Shown piece by piece: positions 18,591 to 26,854 of a stretch of 64,000 nucleotides of DNA. Numbering within the stretch: position 1 is the stretch's first letter; each line of letters starts with the position of its first letter. Below the pieces are notes generated by a model. That model saw only the letters and a program-made list of their open reading frames with translations. It did no database searches and was not told where the DNA came from. Source of the stretch: a candidate division FCPU426 bacterium. GTDB taxonomy: Bacteria > Oederibacteriota > Muellerivitia > Muellerivitales > Muellerivitaceae. Position numbers and translations under genes: made by a program. Where the stretch lies: positions 64,031 through 128,030 of the forward strand of contig PLZG01000064.1 of the NCBI GenBank assembly GCA_003152075.1. Direction: 5' to 3'.

Positions 18591-19283
18591 ATGCCAAACG
18601 ACAAAAAAATTACCGTCTCTAAAAACGGGCCATACCTCGTGTCAGGTTCGGTGCCGCTGGCCATTCAAGATATCGGGGTCGACGACAAGGGATTGTCCAT
18701 CCAGTGGGTTAAGGGGAAGGATTTTCCCGCTTCCGAATCATTCGCGTTGTGCCGCTGCGGACACTCGAAAAACAAGCCCTTTTGTGATGGCACCCATAAG
18801 CGGATCGGTTTCGACGGGACGGAAACGGCCAGCCATGAGACGGTCCTGCAGCAGGCGGAAGTGATGGACGGCCCGACCATGCAGTTGGCGGACGCCGAAG
18901 TACTTTGCGCCTACGCGCGCTTTTGCGACCCCAATGGCCGTATCTGGAACCAGGTAGGGCACACGGATAATCCCAGGGTGCGTGGGCATTTCATCAAGCA
19001 GGCGGGCGACTGCCCCTCGGGTCGCTTGCTCGCCATAGATAAGGCTGACGGAAAGGTGGTCGAGCCGGAACTGCCGCAATCCATCTCGGTGGTCGAGGAC
19101 CCGGCGAACGGATGCAGCGGCTCCTTGTGGGCGCGAGGGGGAATCGAGATGACCGGTGCCGACGGTAAAGTTTACGAAGTCCGCAACCGAATGACCCTCT
19201 GCCGTTGTGGAAGGTCCGAGAACAAGCCCTTCTGCAACGGGGCCCATGCCGCCGATCCCAAGTTCAGGGATGGCATTGGATGA
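18591..19283 (+). CDS. Double CDGSH iron-sulfur domain protein
   Basis: A 230-residue protein with two CDGSH-type 2Fe-2S sites. One is near residues 53-68 (CRCGHSKNKPFCDGTH). The other is near the C-terminus (CRCGRSENKPFCNGAH), where the usual Asp is Asn. Each keeps the three cysteines and one histidine that hold the cluster. The middle 110 residues contain extra Cys (CAYARFC, DCPSG) and may bind another cofactor. ATG 18591 is preceded by AAAGAGGG; an upstream in-frame ATG would add an Arg-rich, repeat-derived stretch. The next gene encodes a small 4Fe-4S protein, so the two likely form an electron-transfer pair. Confidence 0.9.
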   Translation: MPNDKKITVSKNGPYLVSGSVPLAIQDIGVDDKGLSIQWVKGKDFPASESFALCRCGHSKNKPFCDGTHKRIGFDGTETASHETVLQQAEVMDGPTMQLADAEVLCAYARFCDPNGRIWNQVGHTDNPRVRGHFIKQAGDCPSGRLLAIDKADGKVVEPELPQSISVVEDPANGCSGSLWARGGIEMTGADGKVYEVRNRMTLCRCGRSENKPFCNGAHAADPKFRDGIG

Positions 19284-19316
19284 TGTAGTTGGAAAAGAAT
19301 ATGAATAGGGGGTATC

Positions 19317-19571
19317 GTGGAATTTAAAAAGAAGATCACCAAGCTCTATTCCAACGGGGAAATTACCGTGGTTTGGCAGCCCCATCTTTGTATCCATTCG
19401 GCCGCCTGCGCCGTGGGCCTGCCCAAGGTGTTCGACCCTGGCCGACGGCCTTGGGTGGATCCCCACGCCGCACCCACGATTGAAATCCGCAATCAGGTGA
19501 TTATGTGCCCATCGGGGGCGCTTACCCTGGACCCGCCGCCCAAACTGGAAGTTTTAAAGCCCAAGGATTAG
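19317..19571 (+). CDS. Fer4_19-type divergent 4Fe-4S mono-cluster protein
   Basis: An 84-residue protein starting at GTG. The pattern HLCIHSAACAVGLPKVFD near residues 23-40, followed by VIMCPSGAL near 62-70, matches small divergent ferredoxins. Only three cysteines are evident, so a cluster may need another ligand. It lies 33 bases after the CDGSH gene on the same strand; the two domain types often occur together or fused, which supports joint function. Confidence 0.82.
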   Translation: MEFKKKITKLYSNGEITVVWQPHLCIHSAACAVGLPKVFDPGRRPWVDPHAAPTIEIRNQVIMCPSGALTLDPPPKLEVLKPKD

Positions 19572-19599
19572 TGATTGGATGGCCGGTTATCTAATTAAC

Positions 19600-20517
19600 C
19601 TATTGCTCTTTGGGCCGGGCGTTTTGAAGCCACATATTTTCCTGCTCGGTCAAGCGCGCGGGGTACAGGGAGAAATCGATGTGTTTATCCCCGCCGCCCA
19701 CATTCAACCCGCTTATTTTATTGTCCTCTTGGTATTCGTAATATCGGCCCAGTCGCTGCTGCTCGGACAAGGTCGATGAGTCGTCCAACCAAAAGCCTTC
19801 CCTGAAATATTCATTTTTGAATTGGACCTCCCAGGCCTCAGTACCAGAGAGCTGGGGCACGGATATCTGGTAGAGGCCTTGGGCGTCGGTGGTAGTGGTC
19901 ACCGCGACCCCGTTGTTCGAGAAAACGAAGGTGACAGCGCCGATGGGCGTCAAGTGGAGGCAATCCACGACCTTCCCGTGGAGCGCCCAGGGCGGGCCCG
20001 TGATGGTCATGGGAATGGCGGTCGGCGTGGGTGTGGTGGCCCAAGGGGTTTCGGTCGGGTAGACCGTCTCAAGGGGGTTAACTGGGCGCGGGAGGCCATA
20101 TCCTGTTTTTTCAGCCGGCTTCGAGGTGGTGAAAACGTAAACACCAAGACCCAGGAGCAGGATCCCTGATATCCAGGCGAATTTCTTGACGGAGAAATCG
20201 ATATATTGCCGTTCGAGCAGGGGCGAGGACTTGCTAGCCGGCGCGGCCTGTTCCGGGCTTGGCGGCGTGGGTGGGGTATCCGGTTTGGGGACGGGGTTCT
20301 CGGCAGAAGTCACTTTCGGGGGATCCAGGAGGGCATCCAGGGGAACCACGGCTTTTGGTGGGGGCGAGGATTCCTGGGGAGCAGCGGATTCCGGTTGAGC
20401 CGCGGCTTCCGGGGCAGGGGCAGGGTGGCGTTCCCTCCACTTGGCGAATATTAAACCGCAGGCCTCGCAGGCTTCGGCCGATTCCGGTTGTTCAAAACCG
20501 CAATTGGGACATTTCAT
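19600..20517 (-). CDS. Zn-ribbon, single-TM protein with carboxypeptidase-regulatory-like domain
   Basis: A 305-residue protein. Residues 1-22 form a zinc ribbon (CPNCGF ... CEACG). A Pro/Ala/Glu-rich linker runs to about 105. One TM helix is at about 114-132. After a Thr/Pro-rich stretch, the C-terminal part (about 178-300) resembles a CarboxypepD_reg beta-sandwich (ALHGKVVDCLHLTPIGAV ... TDAQGLYQIS). The likely topology has the Zn-ribbon in the cytoplasm and the sandwich outside. Function unknown. It converges with the ferredoxin gene. Confidence 0.75.
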   Translation of the reverse strand: MKCPNCGFEQPESAEACEACGLIFAKWRERHPAPAPEAAAQPESAAPQESSPPPKAVVPLDALLDPPKVTSAENPVPKPDTPPTPPSPEQAAPASKSSPLLERQYIDFSVKKFAWISGILLLGLGVYVFTTSKPAEKTGYGLPRPVNPLETVYPTETPWATTPTPTAIPMTITGPPWALHGKVVDCLHLTPIGAVTFVFSNNGVAVTTTTDAQGLYQISVPQLSGTEAWEVQFKNEYFREGFWLDDSSTLSEQQRLGRYYEYQEDNKISGLNVGGGDKHIDFSLYPARLTEQENMWLQNARPKEQ

Positions 20518-20703
20518 ATGGGTATTATAAAACGGATTTTTTCTGTGGAAAGAGAAAGAAATCGAACCGCGAAAAAAATTCCTAACGAAAAGGGGCCGGG
20601 TGTCCGCAAAATCGGGGGAAGTCCAACCCGACGCTTTTCATTATCTCTTTAAAACCAGGTCTCAGTTTCTCAAAGATAAAGTTTTGGGGGACAAAACGGC
20701 CGA

Positions 20704-21153
20704 TTAGAGGACTCGCTTTTTTTTGTTCTTCGCCGCCCGTTCCAAATAGGCATTTCGGATTTTATGCGCCCGCGTTGGGTTCTTCATCAGGATGGTGTCG
20801 AATTCCGCTTTCTTGAGGACCAGCATTTCAGAGACTTCTTCGGAAGTGATGGTTGCGTTGCGGGGCTGTTCCGCGAGCAGGGCCATTTCCCCGAAAAACT
20901 CTCCCTTTCCCAGGTTCCCCATCCGGATTGTTTTGGAACCCTTTCGCATCTTCACCGATACCCGGCCCGACAGGATCACGTAAAAGGAATCCCAGGAGTC
21001 GCCCTGCCGGATGATCTCGAACCCTTTCTGGGTGCGAATCATTCGCATGTGGATAAGCAAATCGTCCATCTCGGGAGCGGTGAGGTCCTGGAAAAGGTCG
21101 CTGCCGCGCAGGGTGGAAAGAAGGGAGGAGAGGGGTATATCCGAGGCGGCCAT
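20704..21153 (-). CDS. Cyclic nucleotide-binding domain protein
   Basis: A 149-residue protein that is essentially one CNB domain. GEFFGEMALLAEQPRNATITS is the phosphate-binding cassette, with the conserved Gly-Glu and Arg that contact the cyclic nucleotide. There is no DNA-binding domain, so it is not a Crp-type regulator but a free sensor or adaptor subunit. Two class III cyclases at 26855 and 55462 could supply the ligand. The C-terminal end is very basic (KNKKKRVL). Confidence 0.87.
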   Translation of the reverse strand: MAASDIPLSSLLSTLRGSDLFQDLTAPEMDDLLIHMRMIRTQKGFEIIRQGDSWDSFYVILSGRVSVKMRKGSKTIRMGNLGKGEFFGEMALLAEQPRNATITSEEVSEMLVLKKAEFDTILMKNPTRAHKIRNAYLERAAKNKKKRVL

Positions 21154-21308
21154 GGTTTTCTCCTTGGATGATTTCCCCGGGCTTTGGGACAGACCCAGAA
21201 ACAGGTTCTTATATTACTTCACTACATCCCTAATATTTCGAAAGTTATTAAAAAATTACCCGCCAGTAAGCACTTGTTATCGTCCGCCGGAAATCATAAC
21301 CTGAAACC

Positions 21309-21944
21309 ATGGAAGCCAAGAAAAAACTCAAAATCGATGTCTATACCGATGTCATTTGCCCCTGGTGTTGGCTGGGGAAGCGGCGTTTGGAAAAAGCTTT
21401 GGAAGCCGTGCCCGAGGTGGAGGCGGAACTCCACTATTTGCCTTACGAGCTAAGACCTGATACGCCCGAAGAGGGCATTGACCGGGTGAAGCACCTGAAA
21501 GCCAAGTATGGCGCCGGGGTCGAGACCATGGACGCCCGGATCTCAGGTTTAGGCAAGGAAGTGGGCCTGGACTACCACTTTGAAAAGGCCTCGAAGATTC
21601 CCAACACCTTCAAGGCCCACCGGGTCATCTGGTTCGCGGGGACCCAGGGTTTTCAAAAGCCCGTGACTGAGGCGCTCCATGAGGCTTATTTCAGGGATGG
21701 GAAAGATATCGGGGACAACAAGGTTTTGGCGGAAGTCGCGGGAGGGGCCGGGATGGACAAGGAGAAAGTCGAAAATTTTTTGAATAGCGACAAAGGGACC
21801 GAGGAAGTCCGGGAGTTAGAAGAGAAATCCTACAACCTGGGCATTTCGGGCGTGCCCTTCTTTGTCTTCGATGAAAAAACCGCCCTATCAGGTGCTCATC
21901 CGGTGGAAGGCTTCGTTTCTATCCTCAAGGAACTTTCCGTTTAA
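21309..21944 (+). CDS. DsbA/FrnE-family oxidoreductase
   Basis: A 211-residue thioredoxin-fold protein. The active-site motif CPWC is at residues 17-20, and the cis-Pro region GISGVPFFVF is near 178-187, both as in FrnE-like 2-hydroxychromene-isomerase/DsbA-type proteins. No signal peptide is present, so it acts in the cytoplasm. FrnE relatives are thiol-disulfide isomerases linked to oxidative stress or to polyketide synthesis. A short, partly matching fragment of this gene lies at 22898-22937. It is not part of an obvious operon. Confidence 0.88.
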   Translation: MEAKKKLKIDVYTDVICPWCWLGKRRLEKALEAVPEVEAELHYLPYELRPDTPEEGIDRVKHLKAKYGAGVETMDARISGLGKEVGLDYHFEKASKIPNTFKAHRVIWFAGTQGFQKPVTEALHEAYFRDGKDIGDNKVLAEVAGGAGMDKEKVENFLNSDKGTEEVRELEEKSYNLGISGVPFFVFDEKTALSGAHPVEGFVSILKELSV

Positions 21945-22097
21945 AAAAGAAGCCGGTTTCGATTCCCCTCGGGTTGCCACCAAAGCCATTCCTGAAAATA
22001 TTTCCCTTAAATTTTTGAGATGCCCATCGGTTGGCCTAGAATGTATTCTCTCTAGGACGTGTTTCTGTCCGGAAAAAATCAATATCAAGGAGAGGTT

Positions 22098-22868
22098 ATG
22101 GCCCTTGTCTTATGTCCCAAATGCAAAGCTGAGATTTCCAGTTTAAGTCTGGCCTGCCTCTCCTGCGGCGCGCCACAATCCACCGCCCCCAAGGCTATGA
22201 CCTTATGCCCCAAGTGCAATGCCGAAATTTCCAGCTTAAGTCTGGCCTGTCCCGCTTGTGGCGCGTCCTTAGCTGGCATTTCAAGGGGTTCTTACCCTAA
22301 CGTTCCAACCGGTCCGGCCCGGCCCTTTTTCGATAACTTCTGGGGCATGTTGACCGCGCCGCAGACGACCTTCGAGGAAATCCTGGCAAGTCCGAGGACC
22401 CAGGGTATCTGGGTTATGTTGTTCCTATCCGCCTTTTTCGACTGTCTGGGGGACGTGATAAAAAAAGGCGAATTCTGGTATTTGCTGGTGTTCCCGTTGG
22501 TGGCGCTGATCAGTTATCCGGTGTTTTTGCTCCTGGCTTGGATTTTTTCCTTCACGGGTAAATGGATGGGCGGGGAAGGTGACCTCTGGGAACTATTTGA
22601 CGGCCTCATTTGGGCCTCAGCGCCAAGTTTGGCGGCCGAGATATTCGAAATCATCCGCAACCTGAACTATTCGGGCCTTTGGCGGTTTGGCTGGGGAGCG
22701 CTGGAGCTCATTGCCGGCGTTTGGAGCTTTATTGTTTTACTTCTTGTCCTGGCCAGGGTCCACCGGTTTTCAGTGGGGTTCGCTTTTTTGAACATGATCC
22801 TCGTTTTGGTCGTCACGTTGGTGCCGTTGGCGGGGCTCTACATGCTGATTCGAATGGTCGTGGGCTGA
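22098..22868 (+). CDS. Double zinc-ribbon, Yip1-domain membrane protein
   Basis: A 256-residue protein. Two near-identical zinc ribbons at residues 5-24 and about 35-55 (CPKC-AEISSLSLAC--CG) show an internal duplication. The rest has five or so hydrophobic segments resembling the Yip1 family of membrane proteins. I chose ATG 22098, with AAGGAGAGG just before it, over an in-frame ATG at 22059. Its role is unknown. The ribbons likely sit in the cytoplasm. Confidence 0.8.
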   Translation: MALVLCPKCKAEISSLSLACLSCGAPQSTAPKAMTLCPKCNAEISSLSLACPACGASLAGISRGSYPNVPTGPARPFFDNFWGMLTAPQTTFEEILASPRTQGIWVMLFLSAFFDCLGDVIKKGEFWYLLVFPLVALISYPVFLLLAWIFSFTGKWMGGEGDLWELFDGLIWASAPSLAAEIFEIIRNLNYSGLWRFGWGALELIAGVWSFIVLLLVLARVHRFSVGFAFLNMILVLVVTLVPLAGLYMLIRMVVG

Positions 22869-22897
22869 GACGGTTTAACCCCCATTCATTTTCAAAA

Positions 22898-22937
22898 GCC
22901 GGGGCGGGGCTGGACAAAGAGAAGGTTAAAAATTTCT
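22898..22937 (+). pseudogene. Possible short remnant of a FrnE-like gene
   Basis: In one frame this reads GAGLDKEKVKNF, compared with GAGMDKEKVENF in the intact FrnE gene (nucleotides 21741-21782). The match is about 40 bases long with several changes. It lies in non-coding DNA after the Yip1 gene. It may be a decayed duplicate; the match is too short to exclude chance. Confidence 0.3.
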
Positions 22938-23000
22938 CGATAGAAACATCGAAGCTTCCCCACAGGGGTTTAATTAATAGTAAATGGGGACCGCGGAACG

Positions 23001-23047
23001 AAAAAAGGCCGATTCGGCTTCTTAAAGAAGCTGGATCAGCCTTTTTT
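23001..23047 (-). terminator. Terminator of the small minus-strand gene
   Basis: AAAAAAGGCCGATTCGGCTTC pairs with GAAGCTGGATCAGCCTTTTTT through a short loop, with G-U pairs allowed. T-runs on either strand permit use in both directions. It starts 16 bases beyond the stop codon of the 59-residue ORF, which strengthens the case for that gene. Confidence 0.85.
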
Positions 23048-23062
23048 TATTTCTGAAGCAGA

Positions 23063-23242
23063 TCAGGCCTTGAGGTCGATCTTTTTGCCTGTTTCCGCCG
23101 GAGCGGGAACCGATTCTTGGCCAAGGTTAGCGATCGTCTTGGTTTCTTGGGCGGCTGCGGCAATAGGCTTGCTCAAGATGGCCGAAGAATCTTTGGGCGT
23201 TAATTGTGGCGGCAGATTGTTTACTGTTTCCATGGATGACAT
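23063..23242 (-). CDS. Small YjfB-like protein (putative motility protein family)
   Basis: A 59-codon ORF. It starts MSSMETVNNLPPQ and ends ETGKKIDLKA. The size, the absence of cysteine, a central Ala/Gln/Lys helix and the terminal G-x-x-IDLKA pattern recall YjfB-type putative motility proteins, which end in a similar N-I-D-I/L-K motif. A strong terminator follows it. No clear ribosome binding site precedes the ATG; the second Met at 23233 is an alternative start. No flagellar genes are in view. The family link is a cautious reading of a short sequence. Confidence 0.6.
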   Translation of the reverse strand: MSSMETVNNLPPQLTPKDSSAILSKPIAAAAQETKTIANLGQESVPAPAETGKKIDLKA

Positions 23243-23410
23243 AACGGCATTCTAGCAAGAAACTTGAGTAAAACTTAAGCAAACGGGCCAAAAGAAGACC
23301 CTTTTTGTTGTGGGTAACGTAAAATGCCCTTAATACTGAACTTATACCCCCAGGAACCCTTCGAGAGCCTCAGGGGCTGCGCCGTGCCAATCAAATCAAA
23401 GGAAGATTAA

Positions 23411-24574
23411 ATGCCCGTGATTAAAGTCCTCCGCAACATTCTCATTGGGCTAGCCTTTCTCTCCGCCGTTGGGCGGGTTTGCGCCAGTGACGATGAGATA
23501 CCTCCTCCGCCGGCCGTGGCCCCGTTGGTTGAGCCTACCGACACCCCCGTTCCTTTTCACTATGAGATTCCCCAGAAACTACAAGATGGCTGGCCCGTGG
23601 GGGACCTCCGAAAAGAAAAAGCCGATTTTCAAAAAATTAACCATGAGATGGAGCTTCTTGTTGGGAACCCTGGGGCCCTCATGCATAGCGTGCTTGTGTT
23701 CCGGCACGGCAGGCTTATTTTGGAAAAATACTTCAACGGTTATACCGCCGCCTCCCACCAATCCCTTTATTCCTGCACCAAGTCGGTCTTTTCCACCGTT
23801 TACGGGATCGCGCAGGACCAGGGCCTTTTAAGCTTGGACCAAAAACTTTACGACCTATATCCCGACCGACGCTCGAAAGCCGGTTGGGACTCCAAGAAAG
23901 ACGCCATCACCATCGCCAATCTTCTCGACATGACTTCGGGGCTGGATTGTGACGACGCAGGTGCTTGGGAGACCATCTGCGCGGCGCAGATGGAACACTC
24001 GGCGGACTGGCTTGGGTTTTGTTTTGCCCTGCCCATGGCTCATTCGGTGGGGGCTACCTGGGTATATAACGGATGCTGCCTCACGCTGGTCTCTAATCTG
24101 ATCGCTCAAAAAAGCGGCGTGAGCTTCCCTGATTTCGCGAAAAAAAACCTATTGGGACCCTTGGGGATCGAGGATAGTTGGGTGACTGGGCCTGGGGGCT
24201 TGAACCGGGTGGATTACGGCCTTTCCTGGACGGCCCGGGACATGGGCAAACTGGGACAGTTATATTTGAACCATGGGATGTGGAAAGGGAAGAGGATTAT
24301 TTCCGAGGAATGGATCAAGGACGCCACCACCACCCAGGCGCCGCCGGGCCAAGCTTTCGGAGGTAATTACGGATACCTATGGTACGTCATGAACTTGTCC
24401 TGGCAGGGAAAGCCGGTTCGCGTTTTCAAGGCCTCGGGCTACCAGGGCCAAGACATCTTCGTCTCCCCGGACATGGACCTGGTCTGCGTCATGACGGCCG
24501 CGGGCCCGGACAACCGCATCTACGGGTTGGAAACGGACCTCTTCCTAAAAGGTATCGTGGGTTCTTTTTATTGA
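23411..24574 (+). CDS. Exported serine hydrolase, beta-lactamase class C-like
   Basis: A 387-residue protein with a signal peptide (about 1-25). The catalytic S-x-x-K motif is at Ser121-Lys124 (SCTKS), and a Tyr-x-Asn equivalent, VYNG, is near 218-221. The rest follows the EstB/AmpC-like fold (NLLDMTSGL, ARDMGKLGQLYL, GYLWY). Members are peptidases, esterases or carboxypeptidases rather than true beta-lactamases. It likely acts in the periplasm. Monocistronic. Substrate unknown. Confidence 0.88.
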   Translation: MPVIKVLRNILIGLAFLSAVGRVCASDDEIPPPPAVAPLVEPTDTPVPFHYEIPQKLQDGWPVGDLRKEKADFQKINHEMELLVGNPGALMHSVLVFRHGRLILEKYFNGYTAASHQSLYSCTKSVFSTVYGIAQDQGLLSLDQKLYDLYPDRRSKAGWDSKKDAITIANLLDMTSGLDCDDAGAWETICAAQMEHSADWLGFCFALPMAHSVGATWVYNGCCLTLVSNLIAQKSGVSFPDFAKKNLLGPLGIEDSWVTGPGGLNRVDYGLSWTARDMGKLGQLYLNHGMWKGKRIISEEWIKDATTTQAPPGQAFGGNYGYLWYVMNLSWQGKPVRVFKASGYQGQDIFVSPDMDLVCVMTAAGPDNRIYGLETDLFLKGIVGSFY

Positions 24575-24647
24575 GAAGGCCTCCGGTTTGGCTCCTCAAT
24601 TGGTAAAATATTTTGGTACTTTGCACTTGGCAAACCTAACCGAATAA

Positions 24648-24740
24648 ACCCTCGCCCCTTGCGGGAGAGGGTAGGGTGAGGGGATCGGTGGCAGGCAAAA
24701 CCACCCTCATCCCATCCTTCTCCCGTCAAGGGAGAAGGTG
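24648..24740. repeat. Inverted-repeat intergenic element (D)
   Basis: The left part CCCTCGCCCCTTGCGGGAGAG and the right part CTTCTCCCGTCAAGGGAGAAGG form local hairpins. The flanking GGGTGAGGGG and CCACCCTCATCCC can also pair. Similar CCCTC-rich palindromes are widespread in bacterial intergenic regions. No coding content. Confidence 0.7.
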
Positions 24741-24835
24741 AAAAATCGAACAACTAGCTTGCGTTAACCCTGGGTTTGCTAAGGGCATAGGTTAAAAATA
24801 TTTTTTTAATTCCCGTAGCTCTTGAGGAGAAAAAC

Positions 24836-25345
24836 TTGCCCGAAATCAAGAAAGCCTATGTCACCATCATGGTCGCGGACCTGGACAAGTCGATCGAGTT
24901 TTACAACGGTATCCTTGGCCTCTATGAGGATCTTCGTTTTGGGGATAACTGGGCGGAGTTAACCACCAAGGGCATCACTATTGGCCTGCATCCCCAAAAG
25001 ACGGGGGCACCCCCCGAACTTGCGGCAAAGATGGGTTGGGGCGCCCTCTCGGAGAACTCTCCGCCCCATCCGGGGGCCCAGCCCAACAGTGGTGCCTCCG
25101 CTAGCTCCGGCACCCTGGCTGGGCACAACCAAAGCCCGCCCCTCGGCGTGAGGACCGAGGGGCAGGTGGCTCCCTCCCATTCCCACAACGTAACCATCGG
25201 TTTTGAGGTGCAGGATATCCGTAAAACCGCCAAGGAATTGGAAGCCAAGGGCGTGAAGTTCCATTTCCAGGAGAACGAGGTGAACATCCTGGCTTTCTTC
25301 AAGGACCCAGACGGCACTCCCCTCTACCTGACGCAGGTCCGCTAA
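24836..25345 (+). CDS. Glyoxalase/VOC-family protein with in-frame insertion
   Basis: A 169-residue vicinal-oxygen-chelate protein. The first part (AYVTIMVADLDKSIEFYNGILGLYED) and last part (VTIGFEVQDIRKTAKELEAKG ... FFKDPDGTPLYL) match one VOC domain of normal size. They are separated by about 45-50 residues (around 62-112) rich in Pro, Ser, Gly and His that no VOC protein needs. The extra DNA (about 25015-25180) is GC-rich with perfect hairpins, for example CCCCTCGG (25139-25146) / CCGAGGGG (25155-25162). It is therefore likely a repeat element inserted in frame. The start is TTG, with GAGGAGA upstream. Activity after the insertion is uncertain. Confidence 0.8.
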   Translation: MPEIKKAYVTIMVADLDKSIEFYNGILGLYEDLRFGDNWAELTTKGITIGLHPQKTGAPPELAAKMGWGALSENSPPHPGAQPNSGASASSGTLAGHNQSPPLGVRTEGQVAPSHSHNVTIGFEVQDIRKTAKELEAKGVKFHFQENEVNILAFFKDPDGTPLYLTQVR

Positions 25346-25380
25346 GAGTGAATTGACCTTTTGATCTTCGGAGGATTTGG

Positions 25381-26790
25381 ATGACCCTATTCCTTAAATT
25401 TCTATTCTTCGCCGGGTGCCTGGGCGCCCTGGCGGCCGCATTTGTGGTCGGCTATATTTTTATTTTCGAAACCGGGGGAGGGAATTGGATCGGCGGCTTG
25501 GCCGTTGCGGCCATGCTGGCGATAGGGGGCGGGACCCTAGTGGCTTTTTATCTTCTCGGCTTGGCCGGAGCCTTAGGCTTACGGGTCCGCCAAGAGCCCC
25601 TCTATATACATTGGTTCGGTCGTTTCTCCGCCGGGCTTTTAGTCTTGGCTTTTGCCGTTCTTATCGGTCGCGCGATCAAGGAAGGCTTAAAAGATTACGG
25701 GGCCCGACGGGACCGGGAGGCCTGGGATAAGGCGGGAGCCTTGGTGGATTCAATCCTGTCTGACCCAGCCAAGCTTCAGGATTACGCCACGCGCCAGGGC
25801 TTGGATGCACCCCTTCCCGGCAACTCCCAAACTACCCCTTTGGAGGGGGCTGTGCAAAAGGGATACAAGGACCTGGTGGGAAAATTCCTGTCTCAGGGAG
25901 CTAAAGTTACCGATAACGCCTTAACCGCCGCCGTCCAACAGGGGAGTGCCGAAATGCTTTCGCTTCTCCTAAGCCACGCGAAAATAACGGACGATAGCGC
26001 CACGATTAGTTCCCGTGAAGGCTCCAGCGCCTCCATCACTTTCATGACTAATTTCAAAGGCCCTACCCTTTCGGGCTCATCGGCGCTCCAGGCGGCCTAT
26101 GACCTGGGGAATGAGGATATCCTTCGCGTCCTGGTTTCGGCGGGGGTTCAAACTAATTTGCTGGCGACACAGCTGACAGGTTACGGAAAGTTTCTTTGTT
26201 TCTTTCCCGGGGACGTGGATGGGAAGGCTCTGCTTCAAAAGTGGGCGGACAAGGATTCCAATCCCGCCATCATCCTGAGCAACCTGGAAACGGCAAGGAG
26301 CCAAGCGGGAAGCATCCCGCCTACTGAGGATAAGCTTGCCGCCGATACCCTCAATTTTTCCCTTCAATATGACCAGATCTATGCCGATCCGAAAGTTCGG
26401 TTCAAGGAACTCAAGATTGAACCCTGGATGAAGGGGGTACCCTCCTACGGCTGGAACAACTCGCCCCTGGTCCGGCGGATCAATCGGGCCATCCTGGAAG
26501 CCCTTTATCCCGGAGCCATACCGTCCCCCACGAAGGGAAAGGGTTTTTCCATGTACCGCCTGCTGGTGAAGAACGTTCGGAACAAAGAAGGGGAAGGCGG
26601 CAAGCGGTTATTACGGACAGCCGTTTCGGACCGGGACGTGGATCTGGTGGAGTTTCTTTTGGGGGAGGGCTTTACCCTTCAAAACATCGCCGATGAATTA
26701 CATTCATCCTCTTTCCTCGATGTTCCTGATGACCGCCGTATGAAAAGTTATTTGTTGGGTAAGGGAATGCGGCTCAAAGGTGGCTCTTAA
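25381..26790 (+). CDS. Membrane-anchored ankyrin-repeat-like protein
   Basis: A 469-residue protein. Three hydrophobic segments occupy residues 5-100. After a charged region come ankyrin-like helices (TPLEGAVQKGYKDLVGKFLSQGA, NALTAAVQQGSAEMLSLLL, SALQAAYDLGNEDILRVLVSAG), with further possible repeats near the C-terminus (AVSDRDVDLVEFLLGEG). The ankyrin part probably faces the cytoplasm and mediates protein contacts. GGAGG lies before the ATG. It is followed after 64 bases by the adenylate cyclase fusion on the same strand. Partner unknown. Confidence 0.7.
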   Translation: MTLFLKFLFFAGCLGALAAAFVVGYIFIFETGGGNWIGGLAVAAMLAIGGGTLVAFYLLGLAGALGLRVRQEPLYIHWFGRFSAGLLVLAFAVLIGRAIKEGLKDYGARRDREAWDKAGALVDSILSDPAKLQDYATRQGLDAPLPGNSQTTPLEGAVQKGYKDLVGKFLSQGAKVTDNALTAAVQQGSAEMLSLLLSHAKITDDSATISSREGSSASITFMTNFKGPTLSGSSALQAAYDLGNEDILRVLVSAGVQTNLLATQLTGYGKFLCFFPGDVDGKALLQKWADKDSNPAIILSNLETARSQAGSIPPTEDKLAADTLNFSLQYDQIYADPKVRFKELKIEPWMKGVPSYGWNNSPLVRRINRAILEALYPGAIPSPTKGKGFSMYRLLVKNVRNKEGEGGKRLLRTAVSDRDVDLVEFLLGEGFTLQNIADELHSSSFLDVPDDRRMKSYLLGKGMRLKGGS

Positions 26791-26854
26791 GGTATTTCCG
26801 GGCTTGGCATAAAAGTGTAATATGGTGGCATATAACCCTTGTTTCAGGAAATAA

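Noticed and set aside
24648-24740. Possible riboswitch upstream of the glyoxalase
   Set aside because: Ends about 95 bases before the TTG and is a simple CCCTC-type palindrome with no conserved aptamer features I recognise.
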